Shown: positions 35,258 through 44,795, counted from the stretch's first letter. The stretch: DNA of 64,000 nucleotides from Pseudomonas syringae (GCF_000737245.1 NZ_JPQU01000021.1:50670-114669); one strand, 5' to 3'. Made by a program: numbers and translations. Notes: generated from the sequence alone by a model not told the origin.

Positions 35258-36387
35258 TGTGCTCGGCTCGGCATGTTCAGGAATATTCCTACAAGTTGTT
35301 GGGCCACGTCGTCCCAGGTGCGATGAAAGGCCTGCACCGGTTCACGCTGGGGAAAAGTATCGATAGCCTGAATAAGGTCGTTAAGACTGCCCGGCTCAAT
35401 GAAGGTGGGCCATTGTCGGCCGGCTTCGCGCAGAACTGGAATATCGCTGGCGATGACCGGACAACCCTGCATTGCGGCTTCAAGGACGGGAAGCCCGAAG
35501 CCCTCATCCCACGGCACGTAGACCAGCGCGGTAGAGTTACGGATCAGCCAGAGCAATGCTGGATCGCTCAGATTGGCCGCATGAAAAAGACGGTCGCCAA
35601 GCAGCGGGTGATTTTGCAGGCGCTCGATCAGGCGGTCAACTTGCCAACCAACATTGCCTACGAACAGCAACCGAGGACTCTTGCCCTGAGACCACAATGC
35701 TTCGAAAGCGTCGAGCACCAGCCCGTGATTCTTGCGCGGTTCCAGTGTGCCCAGTACCAGATAGAGCGGATCGTCCGGGGTTGCAGGCGCAGGCAACACC
35801 GTCTGATAACTCTCGATTTGTTCGGCGGTGGACGTCAGGGAGCAGAAATCACCGCCGTGAGCCAGCACATTGACCGTGAGTAATGTACCGCGCGCTGAAA
35901 GACGTGCCATCAGGCGCTCACGCACTGCCTGGGTCGGCACGAACATCTGCTCGGCGCGATCAATCATGTGATTCAGATGGTCAGTAAAGCGCTGCTCAAG
36001 CCCTTCGCGAAACCATTCAGGATGCTCCAGTGGCAGTAAGTCATGAACCATACCGACCAGTCGGGCACCTCGAGCCAGTGCAGCATCAACGGCCGGCCAA
36101 GGATCGGCATACCAGGAGGCATCGAACATCAGCAGCACATCGCCATCGCCCGGTTCAATTGCAGCGCCCTGCCCCTGAGCATGTTGGCCTAGTCCCTGAA
36201 AGGGATGAGGCGCCAACTCATCGAAAGCCTGCCAGTGAACACCACTGAAGCTGACCGCAAGCACTTGATAGCCGCGCGCTGAGTATCGCCGCCGACTCGC
36301 TGCGAGCAGACAGCGCACAACACGCTGGATACCGGTATGCAGGCCAGACTCGAGCAAACGCGTGACATCAAAAAGGAGGCGACTCAT
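35254..36387 (-). CDS. Glycosyltransferase family 4, A-band-type rhamnosyltransferase candidate (377 aa)
   Basis: I choose the ATG at 36387 (MSRLLFDVTRLLESGLHTGI). GLHTGIQRVVRCLL is the N-terminal acceptor/donor loop of the WbpX/WbpY-like group. The C-terminal domain has LYLVLGTLEPRKNHGLVLDA and the donor EX7E motif in VPWDEGFGLPVLEAAMQG. The gene overlaps the wzm start by 4 nt. It follows gmd by 216 nt with a GC-rich hairpin between. It acts on the cytoplasmic face of the inner membrane and probably uses GDP-D-rhamnose or GDP-mannose; linkage and order of action cannot be read. Confidence 0.87.
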   Translation of the reverse strand: MSRLLFDVTRLLESGLHTGIQRVVRCLLAASRRRYSARGYQVLAVSFSGVHWQAFDELAPHPFQGLGQHAQGQGAAIEPGDGDVLLMFDASWYADPWPAVDAALARGARLVGMVHDLLPLEHPEWFREGLEQRFTDHLNHMIDRAEQMFVPTQAVRERLMARLSARGTLLTVNVLAHGGDFCSLTSTAEQIESYQTVLPAPATPDDPLYLVLGTLEPRKNHGLVLDAFEALWSQGKSPRLLFVGNVGWQVDRLIERLQNHPLLGDRLFHAANLSDPALLWLIRNSTALVYVPWDEGFGLPVLEAAMQGCPVIASDIPVLREAGRQWPTFIEPGSLNDLIQAIDTFPQREPVQAFHRTWDDVAQQLVGIFLNMPSRAQ

Positions 36388-36553
36388 GGGGTCACCCACC
36401 ATTGAGTCACATTTGTTTTGAGCCGGAAGCGCGCGAAGCAGCTGCTGAACGCGCAGCAATTCGCTGGGATTGCAGACGGCAAGAGTTTCACTGAAGGGAC
36501 TTGATGACTTAAAGACAATGAATGGCTAAAGATACGACTCACCAGAAGCAGGC

Positions 36554-36590
36554 GCGCCCGCCGCCGAAACCGAAGCTTCGGGGGCGGGCG
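36554..36590 (-). terminator. GC-rich hairpin after gmd (weak terminator or processing site)
   Basis: CGCCCGCC pairs with GGGCGGGCG and encloses CGAAGCTTCG, itself a palindrome. It lies 14 nt past the gmd stop on the minus strand. No T-run follows, so read-through into the glycosyltransferase/wzm/wzt genes is possible. Confidence 0.5.
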
Positions 36591-36603
36591 ACACATGGGT
36601 CAC

Positions 36604-37653
36604 TTAAAAGGATTTACCGCTCTTTACACGAGTCAGATCAGCATCAACCATCAACTGGCACAGCTGTTCAAGGCTGGTCTTGGCTTCCCAACCCAGAACG
36701 CGCTTGGCTTTTTCAGGGTCGCCGATCAGCAGTTCGACTTCAGCAGGACGGTAGAACTTCGGGTTGACCTGAATAACGGTCTTGCCGGTCTTGGTGTCGA
36801 TGCCGTGTTCGTTGTCGGCGCTGCCTTTCCATTCCAGATTGATATCGACGGCCTTGAATGCCATGGATACGAAATCACGAACGGTTTCGGTGCGGTTGGT
36901 GGCCAGAACGAAGGTATCCGGCTCGTCAGCTTGCAGCATGCGCCACATGCCTTCGACGTATTCCTTGGCGAAACCCCAGTCACGCTTGGCGTCCATATTG
37001 CCCAGTTCCAGCACGTCTTGCATGCCCAGGGAAATGCGCGCTACGGCGTCGGTGATCTTGCGGGTCACGAATTCTTTGCCGCGCAGTGGCGACTCGTGGT
37101 TGAACAGGATGCCGCTGGAACCGAAGATCCCGTAGGACTCGCGGTAGTTGATGGTCATCCAGTGAGCGTACAGCTTAGCCACGCCGTATGGGCTGCGCGG
37201 GTAGAAGTCAGTGGCTTCAGTTTGTGGAACCTGCTGCACCTTGCCGAACATTTCCGAAGTCGACGCCTGGTAGAAGCGGATTTTCGGGTTAACGATGCGG
37301 ATGGCTTCCAGCAGATTGACTGCGCCCAAACCAGTGATTTCAGCGGTGGTGATCGGCTGATCAAAAGAAACGCCTACGAAGCTCTGAGCCGCCAGGTTGT
37401 AAACCTCGCTTGGCTCGGCTTTCTGCAGCAGGCGAATGCTTGCGCTGAGGTCGGTCAAGTCGTGCTCGACCAGTTCCAGGTTCGGGTGGGTAGCAACGCC
37501 GACTTCTTCAAGACGCCAGAAATTCACGGAACTGGTACGACGATAGGTGCCGTATACCTTGTAACCTTTTTCCAACAAAAGTTGGGTAAGGTAGGCGCCG
37601 TCCTGGCCGGTTACGCCAGTGATGATTACGGATTTGCTAGGTGCTGCAGTCAT
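36604..37653 (-). CDS. gmd: GDP-mannose 4,6-dehydratase
   Basis: The product of 349 residues starts [20 protein letters not shown], with the nucleotide-binding GVTGQDGAY near residues 13-21 and [14 protein letters not shown], typical of Gmd. The catalytic YGVAK follows in [14 protein letters not shown], and [16 protein letters not shown] is the Gmd substrate-binding signature. It converts GDP-mannose to GDP-4-keto-6-deoxymannose, which Rmd (2969-3925) reduces to GDP-D-rhamnose. Its ATG shares one base with the stop of the upstream TolC-type gene (TAATG), so translation is directly coupled to the type I secretion genes. That arrangement is not the one in the classical A-band operon. Confidence in the enzyme is high. 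Confidence 0.95.
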   Translation of the reverse strand: MTAAPSKSVIITGVTGQDGAYLTQLLLEKGYKVYGTYRRTSSVNFWRLEEVGVATHPNLELVEHDLTDLSASIRLLQKAEPSEVYNLAAQSFVGVSFDQPITTAEITGLGAVNLLEAIRIVNPKIRFYQASTSEMFGKVQQVPQTEATDFYPRSPYGVAKLYAHWMTINYRESYGIFGSSGILFNHESPLRGKEFVTRKITDAVARISLGMQDVLELGNMDAKRDWGFAKEYVEGMWRMLQADEPDTFVLATNRTETVRDFVSMAFKAVDINLEWKGSADNEHGIDTKTGKTVIQVNPKFYRPAEVELLIGDPEKAKRVLGWEAKTSLEQLCQLMVDADLTRVKSGKSF

Positions 37654-39065
37654 TATGGTGTTTTCCGAACAGGGGCTGGGTCGGTCTTGCTGTTGTTGCT
37701 CAGCCAAACGTTAACGCTTTCTACGCTTTCATCAGACAGCTTGCCAGCCCAACGGTTGAGGATAAAGAGGTTGGTAATAAAGTCGTACTGGGTCTTGAGC
37801 AAGTCACGACGAGCCTTGAACTCGTTCTGAGTGGCCGTCAGGACATCCACAGCATTGACGACGCCATAAGAGAAAGCTTTCTCCGAAGCAATACTCGACT
37901 GCTCGGCCGAAGCCAGCGCATTACGATTGGCGCGGATTTTTTCAACACTTGAGTCCGCAGTCAAATAAGCATTTGTAGTTTCTTTCACTACCTGACGACG
38001 AGTGGCCTCCATTTGCTGCTCTGCAGAGATCTGATCCTGCACCAAGCCACGCACTCGTGCCGAGGTGGAACCACCGCTGTAGAGCGGCACTGACAACTGG
38101 ACGCCAGCCACATAGCTGTCCGTTTTCGGGGCCAAGGCGTTGTTATAGCCTTCGTTGGTATTTTGAGCACTCAGATTCAAGGACAGCGTTGGATAATGCC
38201 CACCCTTACCACCGCGCACCGCGGCACCAGCAACTTCCACAGCGCTGGTCGAAGCCTTCAGCGACGGGTTATCTTGAAGTGCCTGCCGGACCCAGGTCTC
38301 CAGACTTTCGTCCGAAACCTTGAGCTCCACATCATTACGGATGCGACTGAGCTTTTCGGTCACTGGCCGACCAACAATTTCGGACAAGGCGGCGCGGGTC
38401 AAGCGAACCTGATTACGCCCGTCTACTTCCTGGGCAGCCAGGGAGTCCACTCGGGCTCGCAAGTCGAGCAGGTCAGTGATCATGGCGTACTTCTTGTCAT
38501 ACAGAGCACTGATCCGGTCCAGGTTCTTCTGCGTGGCCCGACGCTCGGCCTGAATCAGCTCCAACTCATCGTCAGCGGCAAGCGCAGCAAAGTAACGCTG
38601 TGCAAGGTCAACGGTCGCCTCAGCCTGGGCCTCAGATGTTTCCGCCTCAGTCTGTTTGATGGTCAGTTTGTATTTCTGGTAGTTCTCCCAAGCCGCCTTG
38701 TTATAAAGGGCCTGGCTCAAGTTGAGGCTGTAGTTCTCACTGTTGTAGATCTGGTTGGTCGTCTCGTTGACCTGCTTGATACGGTTGGCCCCGGCATTAG
38801 CCGTCAATTGCGGCAACAATGAACCGAAGGCTTCACGAGAGCGCTCCTTGCTCGCCTGCGCACGCGCATAGGACGCCAGCACTCGAGGGTCTTCAAGACG
38901 CGACTCGCGATACAACGATTGCAGGTCTGCAGAGTATTCCTTGGCACTGACGCCGCTCGGAGGCGGCTTTGGCGTCGAGGGCTCGGCAGTCTTAGGCTGG
39001 GCGGCCTGCACCTGAAGCGACAACATTCCCAACATCAGGCATGGAAACAGAAGGCGCACTATCAT
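37653..39065 (-). CDS. TolC-family outer-membrane channel of type I secretion (AprF/PrtF type)
   Basis: The product has 470 residues. [21 protein letters not shown] is a signal peptide, followed by a Pro-rich linker. The body is two repeats of long helices and barrel strands. Visible TolC/AprF landmarks are [39 protein letters not shown], and [17 protein letters not shown] [20 protein letters not shown] in the second repeat. It is the last of three exporter genes in the order ABC, adaptor, OMF, overlapping hlyD-like by 4 nt and gmd by 1 nt. It would form the outer-membrane exit for the DUF4214/RTX proteins and the protease encoded nearby. Confidence 0.93.
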   Translation of the reverse strand: MIVRLLFPCLMLGMLSLQVQAAQPKTAEPSTPKPPPSGVSAKEYSADLQSLYRESRLEDPRVLASYARAQASKERSREAFGSLLPQLTANAGANRIKQVNETTNQIYNSENYSLNLSQALYNKAAWENYQKYKLTIKQTEAETSEAQAEATVDLAQRYFAALAADDELELIQAERRATQKNLDRISALYDKKYAMITDLLDLRARVDSLAAQEVDGRNQVRLTRAALSEIVGRPVTEKLSRIRNDVELKVSDESLETWVRQALQDNPSLKASTSAVEVAGAAVRGGKGGHYPTLSLNLSAQNTNEGYNNALAPKTDSYVAGVQLSVPLYSGGSTSARVRGLVQDQISAEQQMEATRRQVVKETTNAYLTADSSVEKIRANRNALASAEQSSIASEKAFSYGVVNAVDVLTATQNEFKARRDLLKTQYDFITNLFILNRWAGKLSDESVESVNVWLSNNSKTDPAPVRKTP

Positions 39066-40384
39066 TCCTCGATCATCGATTCAGAGATTGCGTTCCGTGC
39101 CGGCTGCAGGATGTATTGCAGCATGGTGCGCTCACCGGTGCTGATAAGGGCGTCGGCTGGCATACCCGGAACCAGCTTGCGGTCGCCAAGGCGGCGCTGA
39201 CCGTCTTCAGTCACCTGTAGACGCGCCAAGTAGTAAGGCATGCCGGTACGCTCGTCGGTCAGGCGGTCAGCCGAAATCTGGGTGACAACTGCCTCAATTT
39301 CCGGCGTCGTTGCGCTATTGAACGCACTGAAGCGAATCTTGGCATTCTTGCCAATACCGATACGATCAATGTCTACCGGCTGTACGTGGACTTCCACGAT
39401 CAAGTCGGAAACCGAAGGCACGATATCAAGCAACGGAGTGGCGGCGCGCACAATGCCGCCCACGGTATGAACCGTCATGCCGATCACCATGCCATCTTCC
39501 GGCGCGCGGATCACGATGCGGCTCAGGCGGTCCTTGTAGGCTGCAGTGCGTTCCTGCAGGTCATACACCTTGGTCTGGATGTCGGCCAATTGCTTAACGA
39601 CATCGGAGTTGAAATCTTTGGTCAGTTGCACGATCTGCAACTGTGTTTCATTGATTTGCAGGCGGGTCTTGGTGATAGTCGAGTTGTGATCGGCGATTTC
39701 CGACTTCAAACCGTCCAGCTTGCGCTCTTGTTCGAGCATGCGCTGCTTGTCGACAAACCCCTGAGCCAACAGGTCACGAAGCTCGCCAATTTCGCCCGTG
39801 TAGGACTTGCCCAGATTGTTCTTGGTCGAAATCATCGAGCCCAGACCACGAATCTGCTCATTGAGCTGGCCCACGCGCTCTTGAAGTACGGCGATCTCGC
39901 CCAGGCGAGAGTTGCGGCGCGCATTGAAAATCTGCGTTTCGCTGTTTTGTGCTTCTTTACCACGCGGGGTGTTGGGCTCCAGCGCATCACCAAAATCGAT
40001 GCTGGACAGGCCGTCTCGTTCAGCCCGCAGGCGCGCTTCGGTAGCTTTGGCGGCAACCAGTTGGCTGCGGTTCATTTCGTATTCCGCGCCGACCTGCGAA
40101 TCATCGAGCACAATCAGCGGATCGCCCTTCTTGACCGTATCGCCATCGTGAACAAGCAGCTCTTTGACGATACCGCCTTCCAGATGTTGAATGGTCTTAC
40201 GATAGGTTTGTACAGTCACGACACCCGGAGCGTTGGCAGCACTGTCCAGTGGGGCGAAAGCAGCCCAGCCACCAAAAAGGCCAAACACTACAAAGATGAT
40301 GCCAAACCCAAGACGCCGGGTCTTGGCGTCGGAGGTCGGCAGATCCTGGAAGTTGTCGGCAGCGGTAGTAATCATAGTTTTCAT
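39062..40384 (-). CDS. Type I secretion membrane-fusion protein (HlyD/AprE/PrtE family)
   Basis: I place the start at the ATG at 40384 because AGGA is then 8 nt away; an ATG two codons earlier is possible. The product has about 440 residues. A single membrane anchor lies near residues 25-45 (LGFGIIFVVFGLFGGWAAF), then the lipoyl-like half-motifs LEGGIVKELLVHDGDTVKKG and GMVIGMTVHTVGGIV flank a long alpha-helical hairpin (residues about 120-290). The C-terminal LVPGMPADALISTGERT is the end signature of the HlyD family. It links the inner-membrane ABC exporter to the TolC channel. It begins 13 nt past the ABC gene stop. Confidence 0.93.
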   Translation of the reverse strand: MKTMITTAADNFQDLPTSDAKTRRLGFGIIFVVFGLFGGWAAFAPLDSAANAPGVVTVQTYRKTIQHLEGGIVKELLVHDGDTVKKGDPLIVLDDSQVGAEYEMNRSQLVAAKATEARLRAERDGLSSIDFGDALEPNTPRGKEAQNSETQIFNARRNSRLGEIAVLQERVGQLNEQIRGLGSMISTKNNLGKSYTGEIGELRDLLAQGFVDKQRMLEQERKLDGLKSEIADHNSTITKTRLQINETQLQIVQLTKDFNSDVVKQLADIQTKVYDLQERTAAYKDRLSRIVIRAPEDGMVIGMTVHTVGGIVRAATPLLDIVPSVSDLIVEVHVQPVDIDRIGIGKNAKIRFSAFNSATTPEIEAVVTQISADRLTDERTGMPYYLARLQVTEDGQRRLGDRKLVPGMPADALISTGERTMLQYILQPARNAISESMIEE

Positions 40385-40397
40385 CGACATCTTCCTG

Positions 40398-42137
40398 TCA
40401 GACGCTAGAAGGCGCTGCGCCTGATGTAGCAACGTTGGTTGCTTTTTGTTGGGTTTTAGCTTTTGCGGCGAGTTCGGCAATCACTTGCTCACTAGGTCCG
40501 TACATGCTGAGCAGGCCGTCTTTCATGACCAGCAGACGATCAAGCTGCGACAGGATGCTGGTTCGGTGAGTGATGACAAAAATGGTCGCACCGGTCGCCT
40601 TCAAATAGGTCAGAGCGTACGACAGAGCACGTTCGCCCACTTCGTCGAGGTTCGAGTTCGGCTCGTCGAGGATGATCAGTTTTGGCGTGCCGTAAATCGC
40701 ACGCGCCAAGCCAACCCGCTGACGCTGACCACCGGAAAGGTTGACCCCTTCGCTGCCGATCACCGTGTCGTAGCCTTCGGGCAGCAACAGGATCATCTCG
40801 TGAACACCGGCCACCTTGGCGGCCTGAACCACCAGCTCAGCATCGACGTCACCAAAACGAGCGATGTTTTCGCTCACAGTGCCTTCGAACAGCTCAATGT
40901 CCTGTGGCAGGTAGCCGATGTGCGGGCCCAGCTCGGCTTTATCCCAATTACTGATGTCAGCACCGTCGAGACGAACCGAGCCGTGCTGTGGCGGCCAGAT
41001 GCCCAGCAAGGCACGTGCTAGCGTCGATTTGCCGGAAGCGCTCGGGCCGATGACCCCAACCACGGTGCCCGCCTGAACGGAAAAGGTAATGCCTTTGATG
41101 ATGGCAGTGCGCGAACCCGGCGCGCCGACGATCATGTTTTCCACAGTCACGTTGCCTTCAGGCGCTGGCAGCGGCATGCGCTGCGGCTCTGATTGCAGCT
41201 TGCTGAGAATTTCGTTGAGTCGCGCGTACTGACCACGTGCGGCAATGAAGCCTTTCCAGCTGCCGATGATCAAATCGATTGGAGCCAGGGCGCGGCCCAG
41301 CAGCACGGAACCGGCAATCACCAGCCCGGGGCTGATTTCATGGCTGACCGCGAGCAACGCGCCCAGGCCGAGAATCAGAGACTGCACCATGACCCGAAAT
41401 GTCTTGGAGGTGGACGTCACGACGCCGCCGTTGTCGCTGGCAACCGACTGCAGCAGCAGGACCTTCTTCTGACGCGTCGACCAGCGATTGATCAGGGAGT
41501 TGAGCATCCCCATTGATTCAATCACTTCGGCGTTACGCAGGTTCTTGGTGGTGTACAGGGTGGCCGCCAGGTTTTCGCGGTTGGCTTCGGCAATCGCCTT
41601 GCCGGTGACTTTTTCGTTGGCGTAGGCCAGACAGATCAAAATGATCGCACAGCCGATCGCCATCCAGCCAAACCAGTGGTGGAACATGAACATCACGGCA
41701 ATGTAGATCGGTAACCACGGGGCATCGAAGAACGCGAACACACCGTTGCCGGTCAAGAACTGACGAAGGCTGGTCAAGTCACTCAACGGCTGGGCCGAAG
41801 AGTTCATGCCGCCGGTGGCCAAGGCCTGCTTGAAACTGGCGCGGTAGACGTCGCGACTGAGGATCACATCCAGCTTGGTGCTGACACGGACCATGATGCG
41901 CGAACGGATCCACTCCAGCAGACCGGTGGTGATAGTCAGTACGACCATGATGATGGTCAGCATCGCCAGAGTGGTCAAACTGCCACTAGTGAGCACCCGC
42001 CCGTAGACCTGAAGCATGTAGAAGGTGGGGACGAGCATCAGGGCGTTTACAAAGAAACTGAAAATACCAACTGATATGAAACTGCCTTTACAAGCCTTTA
42101 ACGCAGCCTGCAAGCTGTTTTCATCTACGTTACGCAT
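40398..42137 (-). CDS. Type I secretion ABC transporter (AprD/PrtD family)
   Basis: The ATG at 42137 gives MRNVDENSLQAALKACKGSF, as expected for the family; a GTG at 42188 is an alternative but lacks a spaced ribosome site. The 579-residue protein has an N-terminal membrane domain (SVGIFSFFVNALMLVPTFYM first segment) without the C39 peptidase-like domain of HlyB. The ATPase follows with Walker A GPSASGKST near residue 360, signature LSGGQRQRVGLARA and Walker B LIILDEPNSNLDE, typical of PrtD. Such exporters recognise C-terminal uncleaved signals on RTX proteins. It is the first gene of the minus-strand run that continues through gmd. Substrates are inferred from the DFVV and DVFV ends nearby. 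Confidence 0.94.
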   Translation of the reverse strand: MRNVDENSLQAALKACKGSFISVGIFSFFVNALMLVPTFYMLQVYGRVLTSGSLTTLAMLTIIMVVLTITTGLLEWIRSRIMVRVSTKLDVILSRDVYRASFKQALATGGMNSSAQPLSDLTSLRQFLTGNGVFAFFDAPWLPIYIAVMFMFHHWFGWMAIGCAIILICLAYANEKVTGKAIAEANRENLAATLYTTKNLRNAEVIESMGMLNSLINRWSTRQKKVLLLQSVASDNGGVVTSTSKTFRVMVQSLILGLGALLAVSHEISPGLVIAGSVLLGRALAPIDLIIGSWKGFIAARGQYARLNEILSKLQSEPQRMPLPAPEGNVTVENMIVGAPGSRTAIIKGITFSVQAGTVVGVIGPSASGKSTLARALLGIWPPQHGSVRLDGADISNWDKAELGPHIGYLPQDIELFEGTVSENIARFGDVDAELVVQAAKVAGVHEMILLLPEGYDTVIGSEGVNLSGGQRQRVGLARAIYGTPKLIILDEPNSNLDEVGERALSYALTYLKATGATIFVITHRTSILSQLDRLLVMKDGLLSMYGPSEQVIAELAAKAKTQQKATNVATSGAAPSSV

Positions 42138-42404
42138 AATTTCCGAACTGCCACGTGGTATGGAAAAGCGCGCGAGTGTATCACTCACCTAACGATGCAT
42201 AAATGAAAAAGGCGTTAAGTTCCCACTCCGACTGTCCATTTTTCGTACGTCACGGATCGTCGCGCCATGCTTGCAGATGGCGCCCTTACGAGAGTAAAGT
42301 CCCGCGCCTGACTATCTGTTCGGATAGTCCACCATTTCTTCTGCTGCCCATCGTTGTTTTTTAGACGCTGGATGACTGTCCCTGAAAGTTACAGCTGGTA
42401 CCTC

Positions 42405-43550
42405 ATGCGCATTTTGCATTTCTTCAAAACCTACTATCCCGACACGACCGGTGGCATCGAGCAGGTGATTTTCCAGTTGTGCCAGGGCAGCCGTGCGCTG
42501 GGTATTGAAGGCGAGGTGCTGACGTTGAGCCCGGATCCGTCCCCTGCCCGCCTGCAGGTGGCTGATCATCAGGTCACTCGGGTGAAGGAAAACTTCAATG
42601 TGGCGTCCACGGGGTTTTCGCTGAAGGTGTTCAGCCAGTTCAAGGAAATGGCCGCCGAGGCGGATCTGGTGCATTTCCACTTTCCGTGGCCATTGATGGA
42701 TCTGGTGCATTTCTCGACCCGCCATGGTCGGCCGACGGTGCTCAGTTACCACTCGGACATCATCAAGCAGCGCACGCTGTTGAAGTTCTACGCGCCGTTG
42801 ATGAATCAGTTTTTGGGCAGCATGGACCGCATTCTGGTTGCGTCACCCAACTATCAGCGCAGCAGCGAAACCCTCAAGCCGTTTGCCGACAAGACTGTGG
42901 TCGTGCCGTATGGCTTGAATCAGGCGGAATACCCGACCGTATCAGCGCAGACCCGTGAGCAATGGCGCCAGCGTGTGCCGGAGAAGTTTTTCCTGTTCGT
43001 AGGGGTGTTGCGTTATTACAAGGGCCTGGACAGTTTGCTCAGCGCGCTTGAAGGTGTGGATTATCCGGTGGTGATCCTTGGCGCCGGCCCGCAGGAACTG
43101 GAGTTGAAGGCTCAGGCCGAGAAGCTGCAATTGCGTAATGTGTTGTTTGTCGGTCGCCTGGACGACGAGGACAAGGCCTGCCTGCTGCAGATGTGTTATG
43201 CGCTGGTGTTCCCTTCGCATCTTCGCTCGGAGGCGTTCGGTATTTCGCTGCTTGAGGCGTCGATGTATGGCAAGCCGATGATCTCCTGCGAGATTGGGAC
43301 GGGCACGACTTACGTCAATATTCACGAAGAAACGGGCCTGGCGGTACCACCCAACGCGCCACTGGCTTTGCGTGAAGCGATGCGCCGGTTGTGGGATGAC
43401 CCGGCGTTGGCCGAGCGCTTCGGAGCCAATGCCCTGGCGCGCTTCCAGAAGCTGTTTACGGCAGACCATATGTGCGCGACGACGGCGCAGGTGTATCGCG
43501 AAGTGCTCGGCAACGACTATGCCCCGGCGCTTTCTTCGCAGAAGCGATAG
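42405..43550 (+). CDS. wbpZ: Glycosyltransferase family 4, WbpZ-like
   Basis: MRILHFFKTYYPDTTGGIEQ matches the N terminus of WbpZ-like mannosyl/rhamnosyl transferases, with the GGIEQVIFQL loop. Other GT4 landmarks are FHFPWPLMDLVHF, LFVGVLRYYKGLDSLLSALE, and the donor site FPSHLRSEAFGISLLEASMYG. The product has 381 residues. The start at 42405 is supported by the alignment, while the ribosome site is poor. It is transcribed divergently from the type I ABC gene. In P. aeruginosa WbpZ adds the first D-rhamnose to the A-band primer. The symbol rests on resemblance, not on an alignment I could run. Confidence 0.8.
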   Translation: MRILHFFKTYYPDTTGGIEQVIFQLCQGSRALGIEGEVLTLSPDPSPARLQVADHQVTRVKENFNVASTGFSLKVFSQFKEMAAEADLVHFHFPWPLMDLVHFSTRHGRPTVLSYHSDIIKQRTLLKFYAPLMNQFLGSMDRILVASPNYQRSSETLKPFADKTVVVPYGLNQAEYPTVSAQTREQWRQRVPEKFFLFVGVLRYYKGLDSLLSALEGVDYPVVILGAGPQELELKAQAEKLQLRNVLFVGRLDDEDKACLLQMCYALVFPSHLRSEAFGISLLEASMYGKPMISCEIGTGTTYVNIHEETGLAVPPNAPLALREAMRRLWDDPALAERFGANALARFQKLFTADHMCATTAQVYREVLGNDYAPALSSQKR

Positions 43551-44135
43551 ACCAGCCCATTCGCCGGAAAATTCAACCAGAGAGATCGCCTTCGCGAGCA
43601 AGCTCGCTCCCACGGATTTGAGTGGGCCGCTGTATGTGTGGGAGCAAGCTTGATTGCGAAGAGGCCCGTATCTTCGGCACATCTCCTTGCCAGGTACACC
43701 GCCTTCGCGAGCAAGCTCGCTCCCACGGATTTGAGTGGGCCGCTGTATGTGTGGGAGCAAGCTTGATTGCGAAGAGGCCCGTATCTTCGGCACATCTCCT
43801 TGCCAGGTACACCGCTTTCGCGAGCAAGCTCGCTCCCACGGATTTGAGTGCGCCGCTGTATGTGTGGGAGCAAGCTTGATTGCGAAGAGGCCCGTATCTT
43901 CGGCACATCTCCTTGCCAGGTACACCGCTTTCGCGAGCAAGCTCGCTCCCACGGATTTGAGTGCGCCGCTGTATGTGTGGGAGCAAGCTTGATTGCGAAG
44001 AGGCCCGTATCTTCGGCACATCTCCTTGCCAGGTACACCGCTTTCGCGAGCAAGCTCGCTCCCACGGATTTGAGTGCGCCGCTGTATGTGTGGGAGCAAG
44101 CTTGCTTGCGAAGACGGCAGTTGCCCTGCCCCTCA
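43551..44135. repeat. Tandem array of a 113-bp REP-pair unit (4.7 copies)
   Basis: Copies start with TTCGCGAGCAAGCTCGCTCC at 43591, 43704, 43817, 43930 and 44043 (partial, ending near 44118). Each contains this REP and the facing GTGGGAGCAAGCTTGATTGC, plus GAAGAGGCCCGTATCTTCGG and the phrase CATCTCCTTGCCAGGTACACCG. Copies differ at a few bases only (GTGGGCC versus GTGCGCC; CCGCC versus CCGCT). The last copy ends with TTGCTTGCGAAGACGGC and runs into the transposase gene. It is recent amplification of a BIME. Confidence 0.93.
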
Positions 44136-44621
44136 TCAAATCCATTTGCAGTCCCACAATGGATAATCCCTGACAGTTGTGACCAGCCCTGCCCGCAACG
44201 GGTTAGCGACAATATAGCGAGCGAAGTTTTTCAGGCTCTCGTCATGACGCACGGCAATATCCTGATAGCCAGTTTGCCAGACGCGGCCGATATTGCCGGT
44301 GACTCTGTTTAACGCGATGGCACTTCTGGATTTGACACGCTGCAGCACCCTGTCGAGGGTGCCTTGGCGTAATTCAAACAACCAGTGCAGATGGTCTGGC
44401 ATGACAACCCAGGCCAGGGAGTGGGCGATATTCTGGTCATGCACCAGTCGCAACTCATTCACTACAAGTCTACCCAGCCGCCAATTGCCAAATATCCGGC
44501 TGTCGTCTGTAAGTCGCGTGGTAACCATATAGATCTGGCCTGGCGCGGAGAATCGCCCAGACCTTAGAGAATGAGAGTGAGCTTTCCCAGGAATTCCATT
44601 GCCCTCTCGGATTGAGTTCAA
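44136..44621 (-). CDS. REP-associated tyrosine transposase (RAYT)
   Basis: The product has 161 residues of the Y1 transposase (IS200-like, PF01797) fold. His77 and His79 in MPDHLHW are the metal-binding HxH motif, and Tyr136 in NFARYIVANP is the likely nucleophile. HSLRSGRFSAPGQIYMVTT is the typical RAYT N-terminal signature. The start is TTG at 44621, the only in-frame start giving that segment; the ribosome site is poor. REP units flank both sides (43591-44118 and 44692-44781). RAYTs cut and move single-stranded REPs and are domesticated genes rather than active insertion sequences. The gene looks intact. Confidence 0.9.
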   Translation of the reverse strand: MNSIREGNGIPGKAHSHSLRSGRFSAPGQIYMVTTRLTDDSRIFGNWRLGRLVVNELRLVHDQNIAHSLAWVVMPDHLHWLFELRQGTLDRVLQRVKSRSAIALNRVTGNIGRVWQTGYQDIAVRHDESLKNFARYIVANPLRAGLVTTVRDYPLWDCKWI

Positions 44622-44691
44622 GGACTAATCTAGTGTCAATTGGGAAACGCTCAAGTACGCATTTTTCAGGGAATGTTTCAGTACTAAAACC

Positions 44692-44781
44692 GTGGGAGCA
44701 AGCTTGCTTGCGAAGAGGCCGGTACATTCGGCACATCTGCTCGCCAGGTACACAGCCTTCGCGAGCAAGCTTGCCCTCACG
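44692..44781. repeat. REP inverted pair to the right of RAYT
   Basis: GTGGGAGCAAGCTTGCTTGC faces TTCGCGAGCAAGCTTGCCCTCAC across a spacer that contains GGTACATTCGGCACATCTGC, similar to the 113-bp array. With the left array it brackets the RAYT gene. Confidence 0.88.
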
Positions 44782-44795
44782 GGATTAAGACCCCA

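Noticed and set aside
43591..44118. Possible CRISPR array
   Set aside because: Units are 113 bp and nearly identical throughout; there are no variable spacers and no cas genes.
42942..44212. Several long minus-strand reading frames with repeats like ACSHTYSGALKSVGASLLAK
   Set aside because: They are translations of the 113-bp tandem REP array in successive frames (113 is not a multiple of 3). There is no ribosome site or conserved domain.
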